From NCBI GenBank assembly GCA_910584985.1, contig CAJUDJ010000023.1, positions 1 through 23,840 on the forward strand: a stretch of DNA of 23,840 nt, in the 5' to 3' direction. Below, in pieces: positions 1 to 7,982 of this stretch. Origin of the DNA: an uncultured Eubacterium sp. GTDB taxonomy: Bacteria; Bacillota; Clostridia; Oscillospirales; Acutalibacteraceae. The position numbers and the translations under genes were made by a program. Numbering within the stretch: position 1 is the first letter of the stretch; the number at the start of each line of letters is the position of its first letter. The notes below the pieces were generated by a model. The model had not been told where the DNA came from, did not search any database, and saw only the letters and a list, made by a program, of their open reading frames with translations.

Positions 1-1092
1 TATCCTGTGCATGTGCGCCCGTCCTGTGTTCTCGGCGGCAGAGCAATGCAGATTGTTGCAAATGAAGAAAGCCTGCGTCATTATCTTCAGACAGCTGTTG
101 AAATCAACACGGAACAGCCTGTTTTGGTTGATAAGTATATTATGGGTAAGGAGCTTGAGGTGGATGCCATCTGTGATGGCACAGATGTTTTCATTCCGGG
201 AATTATGGAGCATGTTGAAAGAACAGGTGTTCACAGCGGTGATTCCATTTCCGTTTATCCCACCTTTGATGTTTCGCAGGCAGTTAAGGATAAAATTATT
301 GATTACACGGTGAAGCTCGGAAAAGCCATCGGCATAATCGGTTTGTTTAACATTCAGTTTATTGCAGATACGAATGACGATGTGTTTGTTATTGAAGTAA
401 ATCCGCGGTCTTCAAGAACCGTGCCGTTCCTGTCAAAGGCAACCTCTGTGCCGATGGCACATATTGCCACGCAGGTTATACTTGGCCATTCGCTTAAGGA
501 ACAGGGGATAACAGAAATTTATCCTGCTGAAAAGAAACGCTGGTATGTTAAAGCACCTGCTTTCTCATTCTCAAAGCTTAAGGGAATGGATACTTATCTT
601 TCGCCTGAAATGAAATCAACGGGCGAAGCAATCGGATATGATAAATCACTGAACAGAGCGCTGTTCAAAGCAATTCAGGCAAGTGGGCTTAATGTGTCTA
701 ACTACGGTACAGTGCTTGTTACCATTGCCGATATGGATAAGCCCACGGCACTTCCGCTTATCAGGCGTTTTTATGAGCTCGGCTTTAATATTGAAGCAAC
801 GGAAGGCACGGCAAATTTCCTGAAGAAACACGGAATACGCACAAGAATCCGTGCAAAACTAACAAGTGACGGAAGCGATGAAATTCTTATGGCGCTTCGT
901 CAGGGGCATATATCCTATGTAATCAATACGATTGATGTAAGCCATGGCGACAGCCATTCGGACGGTTCTGAAATCCGCCGTGCAGCCGTTGAGAATAATG
1001 TAACGATGTTTACCTCTCTGGATACGGTTAAAGTGCTTCTGGATGTTCTTGAAGAAATAACACTTGGTGTGTCAACAATAGATGCGGAGTAA
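1..1092 (+). CDS. carB: Carbamoyl-phosphate synthase large subunit, 3' part (pyrimidine operon copy)
   Basis: This is the C-terminal third of the large subunit, which makes carbamoyl phosphate from bicarbonate, ATP and glutamine-derived ammonia. The frame is open from base 1, so the 5' two thirds lie outside the window. What is visible is the second ATP-grasp domain, with the PS-x-VLGGRAM glycine loop at the very start and EVNPRSSRT near bases 394-420. The methylglyoxal-synthase-like allosteric domain follows, ending in the TSLDT motif. The glycine loop reads PSCVLGGRAM, with Cys where Tyr is common. A GGAG just before its stop serves pyrK, which starts 5 nt downstream, so it belongs to the pyr operon. 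A second, different CarB lies at 12417-16448; this one is presumably the pyrimidine-dedicated enzyme (inference from context). Confidence 0.97.
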   Translation, partial: YPVHVRPSCVLGGRAMQIVANEESLRHYLQTAVEINTEQPVLVDKYIMGKELEVDAICDGTDVFIPGIMEHVERTGVHSGDSISVYPTFDVSQAVKDKIIDYTVKLGKAIGIIGLFNIQFIADTNDDVFVIEVNPRSSRTVPFLSKATSVPMAHIATQVILGHSLKEQGITEIYPAEKKRWYVKAPAFSFSKLKGMDTYLSPEMKSTGEAIGYDKSLNRALFKAIQASGLNVSNYGTVLVTIADMDKPTALPLIRRFYELGFNIEATEGTANFLKKHGIRTRIRAKLTSDGSDEILMALRQGHISYVINTIDVSHGDSHSDGSEIRRAAVENNVTMFTSLDTVKVLLDVLEEITLGVSTIDAE

Positions 1093-1097
1093 GTTTT

Positions 1098-1826
1098 ATG
1101 TATAAGCAGAATCTCTATAAAATCAAAGAAAATAAAGCATTGACAAAAGATGTTTATAAAATGATTCTGGAGGGTGATACACAGTATATCACAGCTCCGG
1201 GTCAGTTTATCAATCTGAAATTAGAAGGAAAATTCCTTCGCAGGCCGATTTCCGTCTGTGATTATGATGATAAAACCATCACAATTATTTATAAAGTGGT
1301 TGGCGAGGGAACAGAACAGATGGCGCAGATGCAGGCAGGTGAGCTGCTGGATTGCCTTACAGGGCTTGGAAACGGTTTTGCTGTAAGCAAAGCCGAAAAA
1401 CCGCTTGTTATCGGCGGTGGAGTAGGTGTTCCGCCGATGTATAATCTTACAAAGTGCCTTATTGCAGCAGGGCAGAAGCCGGTTGTTATTCTTGGCTTCA
1501 ATACAAAAAACGAAATTTTTTATGAAGAAGAATTTAAAGCGCTCGGTGTGCAGGTAATTGTTGCAACGGCAGACGGTTCTTACGGTGTTAAAGGCTTTGT
1601 AACTGATGCAATGCCGCAGGATTATGATTATTTTTATACCTGCGGACCTATGCCGATGTTCAGGGCCATTGAAAACACGGTGAAAACCTCGGGTCAGTAC
1701 AGCTTTGAGGAAAGAATGGGATGCGGTTTCGGCACCTGTATGGGTTGTTCCTGCAAAACCAAATACGGCAGCAAGCGCATATGCAAGGACGGGCCTGTGC
1801 TTCTCAGGGAGGAAATTGTATGGTAG
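1098..1826 (+). CDS. pyrK: Dihydroorotate dehydrogenase B, electron transfer subunit
   Basis: PyrK passes electrons from the class 1B dihydroorotate dehydrogenase to NAD+ through FAD and a [2Fe-2S] cluster. The 242-residue product has the expected order. There is an N-terminal ferredoxin-reductase-like FAD domain with the RRPISV motif near residue 48, then a nucleotide-binding domain with GGGVGVPP near residue 106. A C-terminal cysteine cluster at residues 209, 214, 217 and 229 binds iron-sulfur. Its length is close to the family norm of about 250. GGAG at 1086-1089 gives good spacing to the ATG. The last codons overlap the pyrD start (ATGGTAG), which fits a heterotetramer made with coupled translation. 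Confidence 0.96.
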   Translation: MYKQNLYKIKENKALTKDVYKMILEGDTQYITAPGQFINLKLEGKFLRRPISVCDYDDKTITIIYKVVGEGTEQMAQMQAGELLDCLTGLGNGFAVSKAEKPLVIGGGVGVPPMYNLTKCLIAAGQKPVVILGFNTKNEIFYEEEFKALGVQVIVATADGSYGVKGFVTDAMPQDYDYFYTCGPMPMFRAIENTVKTSGQYSFEERMGCGFGTCMGCSCKTKYGSKRICKDGPVLLREEIVW

Positions 1827-2731
1827 ATTTATCAGTAAATTTTTGCGGTATGCAGATGGATAATCCTGTTGTGCCTGCAAGCGGAACCTTTGGATACGGT
1901 AAGGAATTCAAGGATTTTTACGATATAAATATGCTGGGCTCTTTTTCTTTTAAAGGTACAACAAAGGATGCACGCTTCGGAAACCCCACACCCAGAATTG
2001 CAGAATGTAAGGCGGGCATGATTAATGCAGTCGGCTTGCAGAATCCCGGGGTGCATCATGTTATAGAGCATGAACTGCCCGAAATGAAGCGGTATTTCCA
2101 TAAAAAGGTAATTGCAAACATCGGCGGTTTTTCCGTTGAGGATTATGCTTACACCTGTGCACTGCTTGATAAAGAGGAGCAGGTTGGTATTCTTGAGGTG
2201 AATATAAGCTGCCCGAATGTGCACGGCGGCGGAATGAGCTTCGGCACACTGCCTGAATGTGCAGCAGAGGTTACGGCTGCTGTTAAGGCTGTAACCGAAA
2301 AGCCGGTTGTTATAAAGCTTTCGCCGAATGTAACAGATATTGTTTCCATTGCAAAGGCCTGCGAGGAAGAAGGGGCAGACGGTATCTGCCTTATCAATAC
2401 AATGCTTGGCATGCGCATTGATTTAAAGCGCAGAACACCTGTAATTGCAAACACAATGGGCGGCTTCAGCGGTGATGCTGTTTTCCCGGTTGCCGTAAGA
2501 ATGGTTTATCAGGTGGCAAAGGCGTGCGGTATTCCTGTTATCGGTTGCGGCGGTGTATCATCCGCCAAAGATGTTATTGAAATGATGATGGCAGGTGCAA
2601 CGGCTGTGGAAATCGGTGCGGCAAATCTGGTGAATCCGTATGTCTGCAAAGATATTATAGAAGCATTGCCGGGGGAATGTGAAAAACTCGGCATTGAGAA
2701 ATTAAGTGATATTATAGGAGTGGTTGATTAA
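1820..2731 (+). CDS. pyrD: Dihydroorotate dehydrogenase B, catalytic subunit (class 1B)
   Basis: This FMN enzyme oxidises dihydroorotate to orotate and is cytosolic, working with PyrK. I start it at the ATG at 1820, preceded by GGGAGG at 1808-1813, giving 303 residues. A longer in-frame extension back to 1721 would lie inside pyrK and has no ribosome site. The product begins MVDLSVNFCG, typical of the family. It carries the NISCPNVHGGG motif, whose Cys (about residue 131) is the catalytic base of class 1B enzymes; class 2 enzymes use Ser. The C-terminal glycine-rich phosphate-binding loop for FMN (IGCGGVSS) is present. It overlaps pyrK by 7 nt and pyrF by 1 nt (TAATG). Confidence 0.96.
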   Translation: MVDLSVNFCGMQMDNPVVPASGTFGYGKEFKDFYDINMLGSFSFKGTTKDARFGNPTPRIAECKAGMINAVGLQNPGVHHVIEHELPEMKRYFHKKVIANIGGFSVEDYAYTCALLDKEEQVGILEVNISCPNVHGGGMSFGTLPECAAEVTAAVKAVTEKPVVIKLSPNVTDIVSIAKACEEEGADGICLINTMLGMRIDLKRRTPVIANTMGGFSGDAVFPVAVRMVYQVAKACGIPVIGCGGVSSAKDVIEMMMAGATAVEIGAANLVNPYVCKDIIEALPGECEKLGIEKLSDIIGVVD

Positions 2732-3429
2732 TGGGTAAGGATGTTATTATTGCCTGCGATTTCAGCAGCGCAGAAGCTACCTTCAGTTTTCTGGATAAGT
2801 TTACTGAAGAAAAGCCTTTTGTAAAAATCGGCATGGAGCTTTATTATGCAGAAGGTCCGTCTATCGTTAAGGAAATCAAGAAAAGAGGGCATAAGATTTT
2901 TCTGGATTTAAAGCTTCACGATATTCCGAACACGGTGAAAAAGGCAATGTCTGTTTTATCTTCACTTGATGTGGATATGACAAATCTGCATGCTGCAGGC
3001 ACGGTTGAAATGATGAAGGCTGCTGTTGAGGGGCTTACGAAAGAGGACGGCACACGCCCGATTCTGATTGCCGTAACGCAACTTACCTCTACAAGCGAGG
3101 AAAGAATGCAGAAAGAGCTTCTTATCAACGCATCCATCAATGATACAATTGTAAAATATGCCGAAAATGCAAAGGCAGCAGGGCTTGACGGTGTTGTTTG
3201 CTCGCCGCTTGAAGCCGGAATGGTTAAGGATGCCTGCGGCATGGAATTTATGACGGTTACACCCGGTGTGCGCTTTGCAGACGGCGATGTGGGCGATCAG
3301 GTAAGGGTAACAACACCTGAAAGGGCAAAGGAAATCGGTTCGGACTATATTGTTGTGGGCAGGCCTGTAACGCAGGCAGAGGATCCCGTTGCGGCTTACA
3401 GAAGATGTGTTAAAGAATTTGTTGGATAA
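2731..3429 (+). CDS. pyrF: Orotidine-5'-phosphate decarboxylase
   Basis: This enzyme converts orotidine monophosphate to UMP, the last step of de novo pyrimidine synthesis. The 232-residue TIM barrel is the usual size for the bacterial group 1 form. It shows the catalytic Asp-x-Lys-x-x-Asp array in FLDLKLHDIPNT, with D59, K61 and D64. The phosphate-binding end is seen near the C-terminus as TPGVRFADG and YIVVGRPVTQ. AGGAG about 10 nt upstream lies within the end of pyrD, and the ATG shares its A with the pyrD stop codon, so translation is probably coupled. Confidence 0.96.
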   Translation: MGKDVIIACDFSSAEATFSFLDKFTEEKPFVKIGMELYYAEGPSIVKEIKKRGHKIFLDLKLHDIPNTVKKAMSVLSSLDVDMTNLHAAGTVEMMKAAVEGLTKEDGTRPILIAVTQLTSTSEERMQKELLINASINDTIVKYAENAKAAGLDGVVCSPLEAGMVKDACGMEFMTVTPGVRFADGDVGDQVRVTTPERAKEIGSDYIVVGRPVTQAEDPVAAYRRCVKEFVG

Positions 3430-3440
3430 GGAGAATACAT

Positions 3441-4097
3441 ATGGAAGGCTATAAAAAAGAATTTATAAAATTTCTTGAGGATGCTGGCGTTTTGAAGTTC
3501 GGCGATTTTACGGCAAAAAGCGGCAGAAAAATTCCGTATTTTATAAATGCAGGCGATATTAAAACAGGAAAGCAGATTCAGAAGCTGGGTGAATTTTATG
3601 CAAAGGCTTATTTTGAAAAGGTAGGCAATAAAAAAGCTGTGCTTTACGGCCCGGCATACAAGGGTATTCCGATTGCTGTTTCTGTTGCGGTTGCGCTTGC
3701 AAAGGAAGGGCTTGATGTGCCGTTCTTCTTCAACAGAAAGGAAGAAAAGGACCATGGCGAGGGCGGTGTTTTCGTTGGTTATACACCAAAGCAGGGCGAA
3801 GATATTGTTATTGTTGAGGATGTTGTAACAGCCGGAACTGCCATAAGAGAAAGCATGGCGATTCTTTCAAAATTAGAAGGCACAAAGGTTGCTGCCACCT
3901 TTGTTATGGTAGACCGTAAGGAAAAAGGACAGACGGATAAATCCGCCATTGCAGAGGTTGGCGAAGAATACGGATTCCCTGTATATTCGGTTGTGGATGT
4001 TTATGATATTATTGAATATCTTGAAGAGAATGAAAGCAACCGCGAAAATGTTGAACGAATTAAAAAATATCTTGAAGTAAACGGAGCTAAAGCATAA
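3441..4097 (+). CDS. pyrE: Orotate phosphoribosyltransferase
   Basis: PyrE joins orotate to PRPP to give OMP, the substrate of PyrF encoded just upstream. The 218-residue protein carries the type I phosphoribosyltransferase PRPP loop IVIVEDVVTAGTAI near residues 122-135. The flexible catalytic loop region is NRKEEKDHGEGG near residues 98-109, containing the conserved Lys and His. A strong AAGGAG at 3428-3433 sits 7 nt before the ATG. The order F-E-B follows the operon, and pyrB starts 24 nt after the stop. Nothing unusual was seen. Confidence 0.95.
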   Translation: MEGYKKEFIKFLEDAGVLKFGDFTAKSGRKIPYFINAGDIKTGKQIQKLGEFYAKAYFEKVGNKKAVLYGPAYKGIPIAVSVAVALAKEGLDVPFFFNRKEEKDHGEGGVFVGYTPKQGEDIVIVEDVVTAGTAIRESMAILSKLEGTKVAATFVMVDRKEKGQTDKSAIAEVGEEYGFPVYSVVDVYDIIEYLEENESNRENVERIKKYLEVNGAKA

Positions 4098-4121
4098 GCG
4101 GGAAAGGCAAAGGTAGTTAAA

Positions 4122-5048
4122 ATGCGGCATTTACTGGACACAACAGATTTATCTGTTAAAGAAATAGATGATTTGGTTGCCCTTGCAATGGACATCATTG
4201 AAAACAAACAGAAATATGCGCATGTCTGCGATGGGAAAAAGCTTGCAACACTTTTTTTTGAGCCAAGCACAAGAACGCGTTTATCGTTTGAAGCGGCAAT
4301 GATGGAGCTTGGCGGCAATGTGCTGGGTTTTTCTGAGGCTGCTTCTTCCAGTGCGTCAAAGGGAGAAAGCGTGGGGGACACCATAAAAATCGTTTCCTGC
4401 TATGCGGACATTATAGCAATGCGCCATCCGCTTGAGGGTGCACCCAGAGTAGCATCCTATAAAACAGATGTGCCTGTTATCAATGCAGGGGACGGCGGCC
4501 ACAGCCATCCCACACAGACCTTAACCGATCTGCTCACTATTTTCAGGGAAAAGGGCAGATTTGAGAACCTTACAATCGGCCTGTGCGGTGATCTGAAATT
4601 CGGCAGAACGGTTCACAGCCTGATTAAAGCGATGTGCCGTTACAGCAATATAAAGTTTGTACTGATTTCGCCAAAGGAGCTTTCCGTGCCGGATTACATA
4701 AAAACAGACTATCTTAAAGAAACAGGCATGGAATACATAGAAACAGATGATATGGAAGCCGCAATGCCGCAACTGGATATTCTTTATATGACAAGAATAC
4801 AGCGTGAACGCTTCTTTTCAGAGGATGAATATTTAAAATATAAGGATGCCTTTATTCTGGATACGGATAAGCTGGAAAATGCAAAACAAGATTTAACCAT
4901 AATGCATCCGCTGCCACGGGTGAATGAAATTACAACAGCAGTGGATGATGACCCCAGAGCAAAATATTTTGAACAGGCACGAAACGGAAAGTATATCCGT
5001 ATGGCGCTGATTATTACGCTTCTGAAATGGGGAGGTGCTCTTTCGTGA
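4122..5048 (+). CDS. pyrB: Aspartate carbamoyltransferase catalytic subunit
   Basis: PyrB condenses carbamoyl phosphate with aspartate, the committed step of pyrimidine synthesis. The 308-residue protein has the carbamoyl phosphate signature FFEPSTRTRLSF (residues 45-56) and the mobile-loop lysine in SASKGES (K80). It also has HSHPTQTLTD (H129-Q132) and the aspartate-side motif MHPLPRVNEI (from H262). The HPLPR form, rather than HCLPAHR, separates it from the ornithine enzyme at 17530. Its stop overlaps the GTG start of pyrI (GTGA), consistent with a catalytic/regulatory subunit complex. Confidence 0.96.
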   Translation: MRHLLDTTDLSVKEIDDLVALAMDIIENKQKYAHVCDGKKLATLFFEPSTRTRLSFEAAMMELGGNVLGFSEAASSSASKGESVGDTIKIVSCYADIIAMRHPLEGAPRVASYKTDVPVINAGDGGHSHPTQTLTDLLTIFREKGRFENLTIGLCGDLKFGRTVHSLIKAMCRYSNIKFVLISPKELSVPDYIKTDYLKETGMEYIETDDMEAAMPQLDILYMTRIQRERFFSEDEYLKYKDAFILDTDKLENAKQDLTIMHPLPRVNEITTAVDDDPRAKYFEQARNGKYIRMALIITLLKWGGALS

Positions 5049-5458
5049 AAATAGATGAAATTGAAAACGGCATTGTGCTTGATCATATCAAAGCAGGCAA
5101 CGGAATGAAGGTTTATGAAGCACTCCGACTGAATAAACTGGAATGCCAGGTTGCCATTATTCAGAACGCAAAATCGGAAAAGCAGGGTGTTAAGGATATT
5201 ATTAAAATCAATTCGCTGATTGATATTAATCTGGATGTGCTTGGCTATATGGATTCGGATATAACCGTTAATATTATTCAAAACGGCAGGGCGGAAAAAA
5301 AAGCAGTGGCACTGCCGAAAAAGATAGTCAATGTTGTGAAATGCACAAATCCGCGCTGTATTTCCAATGCAGAGGATATTGATTATGAATTTGAATTAAC
5401 GGATACGAAGGGCACTTACCGCTGTATTTACTGTGAAACAAAGGCAAACAGATTATAA
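5045..5458 (+). CDS. pyrI: Aspartate carbamoyltransferase regulatory chain
   Basis: PyrI binds nucleotide effectors and zinc and assembles with PyrB into the allosteric holoenzyme. I start it at the GTG at 5045, because GGAGG at 5031-5035 gives 9-nt spacing; an ATG at 5027 lies before that site. The 137-residue product has the N-terminal allosteric domain (IENGIVLDHI, residues 6-15). The C-terminal zinc domain has four cysteines in two pairs, C100/C105 and C127/C130. The 4-nt overlap with pyrB supports equal expression. The sequence predicts CTP/UTP feedback on PyrB, which is family knowledge and not shown here. Confidence 0.95.
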   Translation: MKIDEIENGIVLDHIKAGNGMKVYEALRLNKLECQVAIIQNAKSEKQGVKDIIKINSLIDINLDVLGYMDSDITVNIIQNGRAEKKAVALPKKIVNVVKCTNPRCISNAEDIDYEFELTDTKGTYRCIYCETKANRL

Positions 5459-5459
5459 A

Positions 5460-6008
5460 ATGCAGTATATAAATCATTATCATTCACCGCTTGGCGGCAT
5501 TACACTTGCAAGCAACGGAAAGGCATTGACGGGCTTGTGGTTTGATGGGCAGTTCTATTTCGGCGATACTTTGTCTGGACCCTTTGAAAAGAAAAACCTG
5601 CCTGTTTTTCAAGAAGCATGTAAATGGCTGGATCTCTATTTCAGCGGCACAAATCCCGGCTTTACTCCGCCGATTTTTATGTGTGATACGCCTTTTCGTA
5701 AAATCGTCTGGGAAATTCTGCTGGAAATTCCGTTTGGCAAAACGATAACTTACGGCGGAATTGCTGAGCGGATTGCCAAAGAAAAAGGAATAATAAAAAT
5801 GTCAGCTCAGGCGGTTGGCCGTGCAGTCGGTCATAATCCGATTTCGCTTATCGTTCCCTGCCACAGAGTTGTCGGCTCAAACGGTAGTTTAACAGGCTAT
5901 GCCGGCGGAATGGATAAAAAAATGCAGTTGCTTATTCTGGAAAATGCAGATGTTTCCGGCTTTTTTATTCCGAATAAAACTGAACAGAAAATTTTTAAGG
6001 CACTGTAA
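5460..6008 (+). CDS. ogt: Methylated-DNA--protein-cysteine methyltransferase
   Basis: This single-turnover repair protein moves alkyl groups from O6-alkylguanine (and O4-alkylthymine) to its own cysteine. The active-site motif is IVPCHRVVGSNGSLTGYAGG, with C134 as acceptor, at the usual place in the C-terminal domain. The N-terminal domain is also present, so at 182 residues it is full length. I prefer the ATG at 5460, which begins MQYINHYHSPLGG like the family; a GTG at 5433 would add nine residues inside pyrI. Neither start has a strong ribosome site. The gene begins one base after the pyrI stop and is probably the last gene of the pyr transcript. The symbol is by family; ada-C-type naming is also possible. 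Confidence 0.9.
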   Translation: MQYINHYHSPLGGITLASNGKALTGLWFDGQFYFGDTLSGPFEKKNLPVFQEACKWLDLYFSGTNPGFTPPIFMCDTPFRKIVWEILLEIPFGKTITYGGIAERIAKEKGIIKMSAQAVGRAVGHNPISLIVPCHRVVGSNGSLTGYAGGMDKKMQLLILENADVSGFFIPNKTEQKIFKAL

Positions 6009-6022
6009 ATTTACAGTGCCTT
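5997..6022 (+). terminator. Palindromic terminator ending the pyr operon
   Basis: Thirteen bases (AAGGCACTGTAAA) are followed at once by their exact reverse complement, giving a perfect 26-nt palindrome that includes the alkyltransferase stop codon. It lies between convergent genes, so it could act in both directions. The T-tract after it is short on the + strand, so termination strength is uncertain. Confidence 0.7.
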
Positions 6023-6043
6023 TCATGGTTTGTTTTATCAAAA

Positions 6044-6667
6044 TCAAAATTCTCTTTTTTTATATAGGATTATCGAAAGTGCTGCTGAAATAGATATGAT
6101 TACAACACCAAGTATTGCGAATATAAATGCATTTTGCTGAACGACAAAATTTCCGTCAGCTGCAAGTTCTGCCGTATTAGTGTTTATATTGATTGTTGTT
6201 ATTAATCCGGCCATTATAGCCATTACAATAATATTTACAATTTTTCCTTTTAAATATCCAAATCTGAAATTTAACGGTAAAACAACTGCAGGAGATACCA
6301 GTGAAACAAAAAGCATCATATATGCCAGATTTGTAATGTTTTCAAGGCCCATTTTTCTATAAAAATTAAATATAAGAGCTTCAATGATTATTGCAGGTAT
6401 TGCGGCAATGAAAACAAGAATGTATTTTTCCAAAACAATTAAATGCTTTTTTACGGGAAGAATTGCTTCGTACCAGCTCCATTTATATGCTTCGTCATAT
6501 GCCATTGAAAAAACAGGCATTAATGAAATCATTGCAACAGAATAATATGAAAAATACATAGAGCCATTTGAAAAAACAGCCATACAGAAAAACAGTGCAG
6601 CAACAAACAGAAATCCCAAATGATGTTTTATTATATATTTAAAATCTTTAATCAATAATCCTTTCAT
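6044..6667 (-). CDS. ABC-2 type transporter permease
   Basis: This 207-residue integral membrane protein has about six hydrophobic segments (roughly residues 17-33, 40-55, 82-104, 114-132, 143-160 and 180-200). The start MKGLLIKDFKYI is typical of the ABC2_membrane_5 group of small permeases that pair with an ABC ATPase. Its ATG overlaps the stop of the upstream ATPase gene by 4 nt (ATGA). The C-terminus is basic (KKREF). The substrate cannot be read from sequence; related GntR-ATPase-permease modules are linked to cell-envelope stress or peptide export. It ends 21 nt from the pyr operon palindrome. Confidence 0.85.
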   Translation of the reverse strand: MKGLLIKDFKYIIKHHLGFLFVAALFFCMAVFSNGSMYFSYYSVAMISLMPVFSMAYDEAYKWSWYEAILPVKKHLIVLEKYILVFIAAIPAIIIEALIFNFYRKMGLENITNLAYMMLFVSLVSPAVVLPLNFRFGYLKGKIVNIIVMAIMAGLITTININTNTAELAADGNFVVQQNAFIFAILGVVIISISAALSIILYKKREF

Positions 6668-7500
6668 TTTTCCTGCCCCCTTATCATATACACAAATAAA
6701 TCCTCCAGATTTACCGGCATAGAATTCATTTTCTCCGTAACGGCCGTGTTTTTAACAACTGCTCTTACTGTGTAATCGGATTTGCGAACGCTTATGATAT
6801 CTGCCTTGTCAATACCATTCAGAGTGTCTTCATCACACTGAACGATACTGTAATGGTTCAGCAGTTCATCCTTTTCCTCGCACAAAATCAGTTTGCCCCT
6901 GTGCATAAAGGCAATGTAATCGCAAAGCTTTTCAAGATCGCTTACGATGTGCGAGGAAATCAGTACGGAATGGGTTTCATCCCGTGTGAAATCATTGAAA
7001 ATATCCAGTATTTCATCACGCACAACAGGATCAAGCCCGCTGGTTGCCTCATCCAGAATCAGCAGCTTTGCATTATGGGAAAGGGCAACGGCAATATTCA
7101 GCTTCATTTTCATTCCTTTGGAAAATATCTTTATTTTTTTATTCTGCGGAATATTGAATTTATTGAGATATGAAAAAAAGGCCTGTGCATTCCACTGCTT
7201 ATAAATGTTTTTGAAAACCGTGTTTATTTCCTTGGCATTAAAGCTTTCGGGAAGCCCGTTTTCCTCCAGCACAACGCCTATGTCCTCTTTGGAGCAGGCA
7301 TTGCTGTTTTGCCCGAGCAGCCTGATTTCACCGCCCGATTTTTTAATCATATCCAGAATCAGCTTTATCGTTGTGCTTTTGCCTGCGCCGTTTTCACCTA
7401 CAAGTCCAATAATACAGCCGCACGGCAGGGTAAGGCTGATATTGTCCAGCCTGAAGTCTTTATATTCCTTGGATAAGTTTTTAATTTCGATTGCGTTCAA
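6664..7500 (-). CDS. ABC transporter ATP-binding protein (YtrB-like)
   Basis: This 278-residue cytoplasmic ATPase should energise the adjacent permease. Walker A is GENGAGKST (residues 35-43), Walker B is LLILDEATSGLDP (146-158), and the switch His is in ISSH. The signature motif is FSKGMKMKL (126-134) instead of LSGGQ, a form common in the YtrB/bacitracin-export-type group. The start codon is TTG: GAGGAGG, embedded in the last codons of the upstream repressor gene, lies at the right distance and no ATG fits. It therefore relies on translation coming from gntR. It overlaps the permease gene by 4 nt. Confidence 0.93.
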   Translation of the reverse strand: MNAIEIKNLSKEYKDFRLDNISLTLPCGCIIGLVGENGAGKSTTIKLILDMIKKSGGEIRLLGQNSNACSKEDIGVVLEENGLPESFNAKEINTVFKNIYKQWNAQAFFSYLNKFNIPQNKKIKIFSKGMKMKLNIAVALSHNAKLLILDEATSGLDPVVRDEILDIFNDFTRDETHSVLISSHIVSDLEKLCDYIAFMHRGKLILCEEKDELLNHYSIVQCDEDTLNGIDKADIISVRKSDYTVRAVVKNTAVTEKMNSMPVNLEDLFVYMIRGQEK

Positions 7501-7502
7501 GG

Positions 7503-7877
7503 TTATTCCTCCTCAAATAGAATGTTCAGCATGGATATGATGCTGTTCTTATCAAGATTGCACATAGCGGCAAGCTCAATAATCTTTTCAAGATGTTCTT
7601 CAATTTGCTTCAGATTTTCTTCACGCAGAAGCTCTGTATTTCTGGCAGCAACAAAGCTGCCCTTTCCGGGCGCTGTATAAATAAAGCCGTCCCGTTCAAG
7701 CTCCTCATAAGCACGTTTTGTGGTGATTACACTGATGTGCAGGTCTTTCGCAAGGCTTCTGATAGACGGCAGGGGGGTGTCCTCCTCAAGCGTGCCGTTT
7801 ATAATCTGTGCCTTAATTTGTGAATAAATCTGATCGTAAATCGGAACACCGTTTTTGTTGTTTATAAAAATCAGCAT
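7503..7877 (-). CDS. GntR-family transcriptional regulator, YtrA type
   Basis: This 124-residue repressor has the GntR winged helix-turn-helix at roughly residues 8-77 (PIYDQIYSQI, then LPSIRSLAKDLHIS, then GFIYTAPGKGSFV). A short C-terminal helical tail replaces a ligand-binding domain, the hallmark of the YtrA subfamily, which almost always controls its own ABC module. AAGGAG lies 8 nt before the ATG. It is the first gene of the three-gene unit behind the promoter at 7916-7944, which an inverted repeat overlaps, so autoregulation is likely (inference). The inducing signal is unknown. Confidence 0.92.
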   Translation of the reverse strand: MLIFINNKNGVPIYDQIYSQIKAQIINGTLEEDTPLPSIRSLAKDLHISVITTKRAYEELERDGFIYTAPGKGSFVAARNTELLREENLKQIEEHLEKIIELAAMCNLDKNSIISMLNILFEEE

Positions 7878-7902
7878 ATGCGTTCTCCTTATATGTCAGT
7901 TA

Positions 7903-7918
7903 ACTGTATATAAACAGT
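7903..7918. promoter_or_regulatory. Inverted-repeat operator candidate for the GntR regulator
   Basis: The sequence ACTGTATATAAACAGT has ACTGT/ACAGT arms around six bases and overlaps the -10 box of the gntR promoter. On the same strand ACAGTATA occurs twice in tandem, at 7914-7921 and 7923-7930 (9-nt period). YtrA-type repressors bind such inverted repeats at their own promoters. Confidence 0.55.
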
Positions 7919-7944
7919 ATACACAGTATAAACGAGTTTGTCAA
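7916..7944 (-). promoter_or_regulatory. Sigma-A-type promoter of the gntR-ABC module
   Basis: Read on the - strand, a perfect TTGACA (7944-7939) is followed by a 17-nt spacer and TATACT (7921-7916). The predicted transcript start is about 30 nt before the gntR ATG. Confidence 0.75.
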
Positions 7945-7956
7945 TACAAAATTAAA

Positions 7957-7982
7957 AAAAGGCAGATTTTAGTCTGCCTTTT
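7957..7982 (-). terminator. Rho-independent terminator of the mtnA-deaminase unit
   Basis: On the - strand a 10-bp stem, AAAAGGCAGA with TCTGCCTTTT, encloses a 6-nt loop and is followed by a T-run. The stop codon of the deaminase gene touches the stem. It separates this unit from the gntR promoter just downstream. Confidence 0.85.

Noticed and set aside
1721..1819. In-frame extension of pyrD into pyrK starting at 1721
   Set aside because: It lies wholly inside pyrK, has no ribosome site, and the family N-terminus matches the ATG at 1820 with GGGAGG before it.
1221..1880. Long open frames on the opposite strand of pyrK and other genes
   Set aside because: They are antisense to strongly recognised genes, have no family features and lack ribosome sites.
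5433..5459. GTG start of the alkyltransferase at 5433
   Set aside because: It overlaps pyrI, has no ribosome site and adds residues not typical of the family; the ATG at 5460 fits better.
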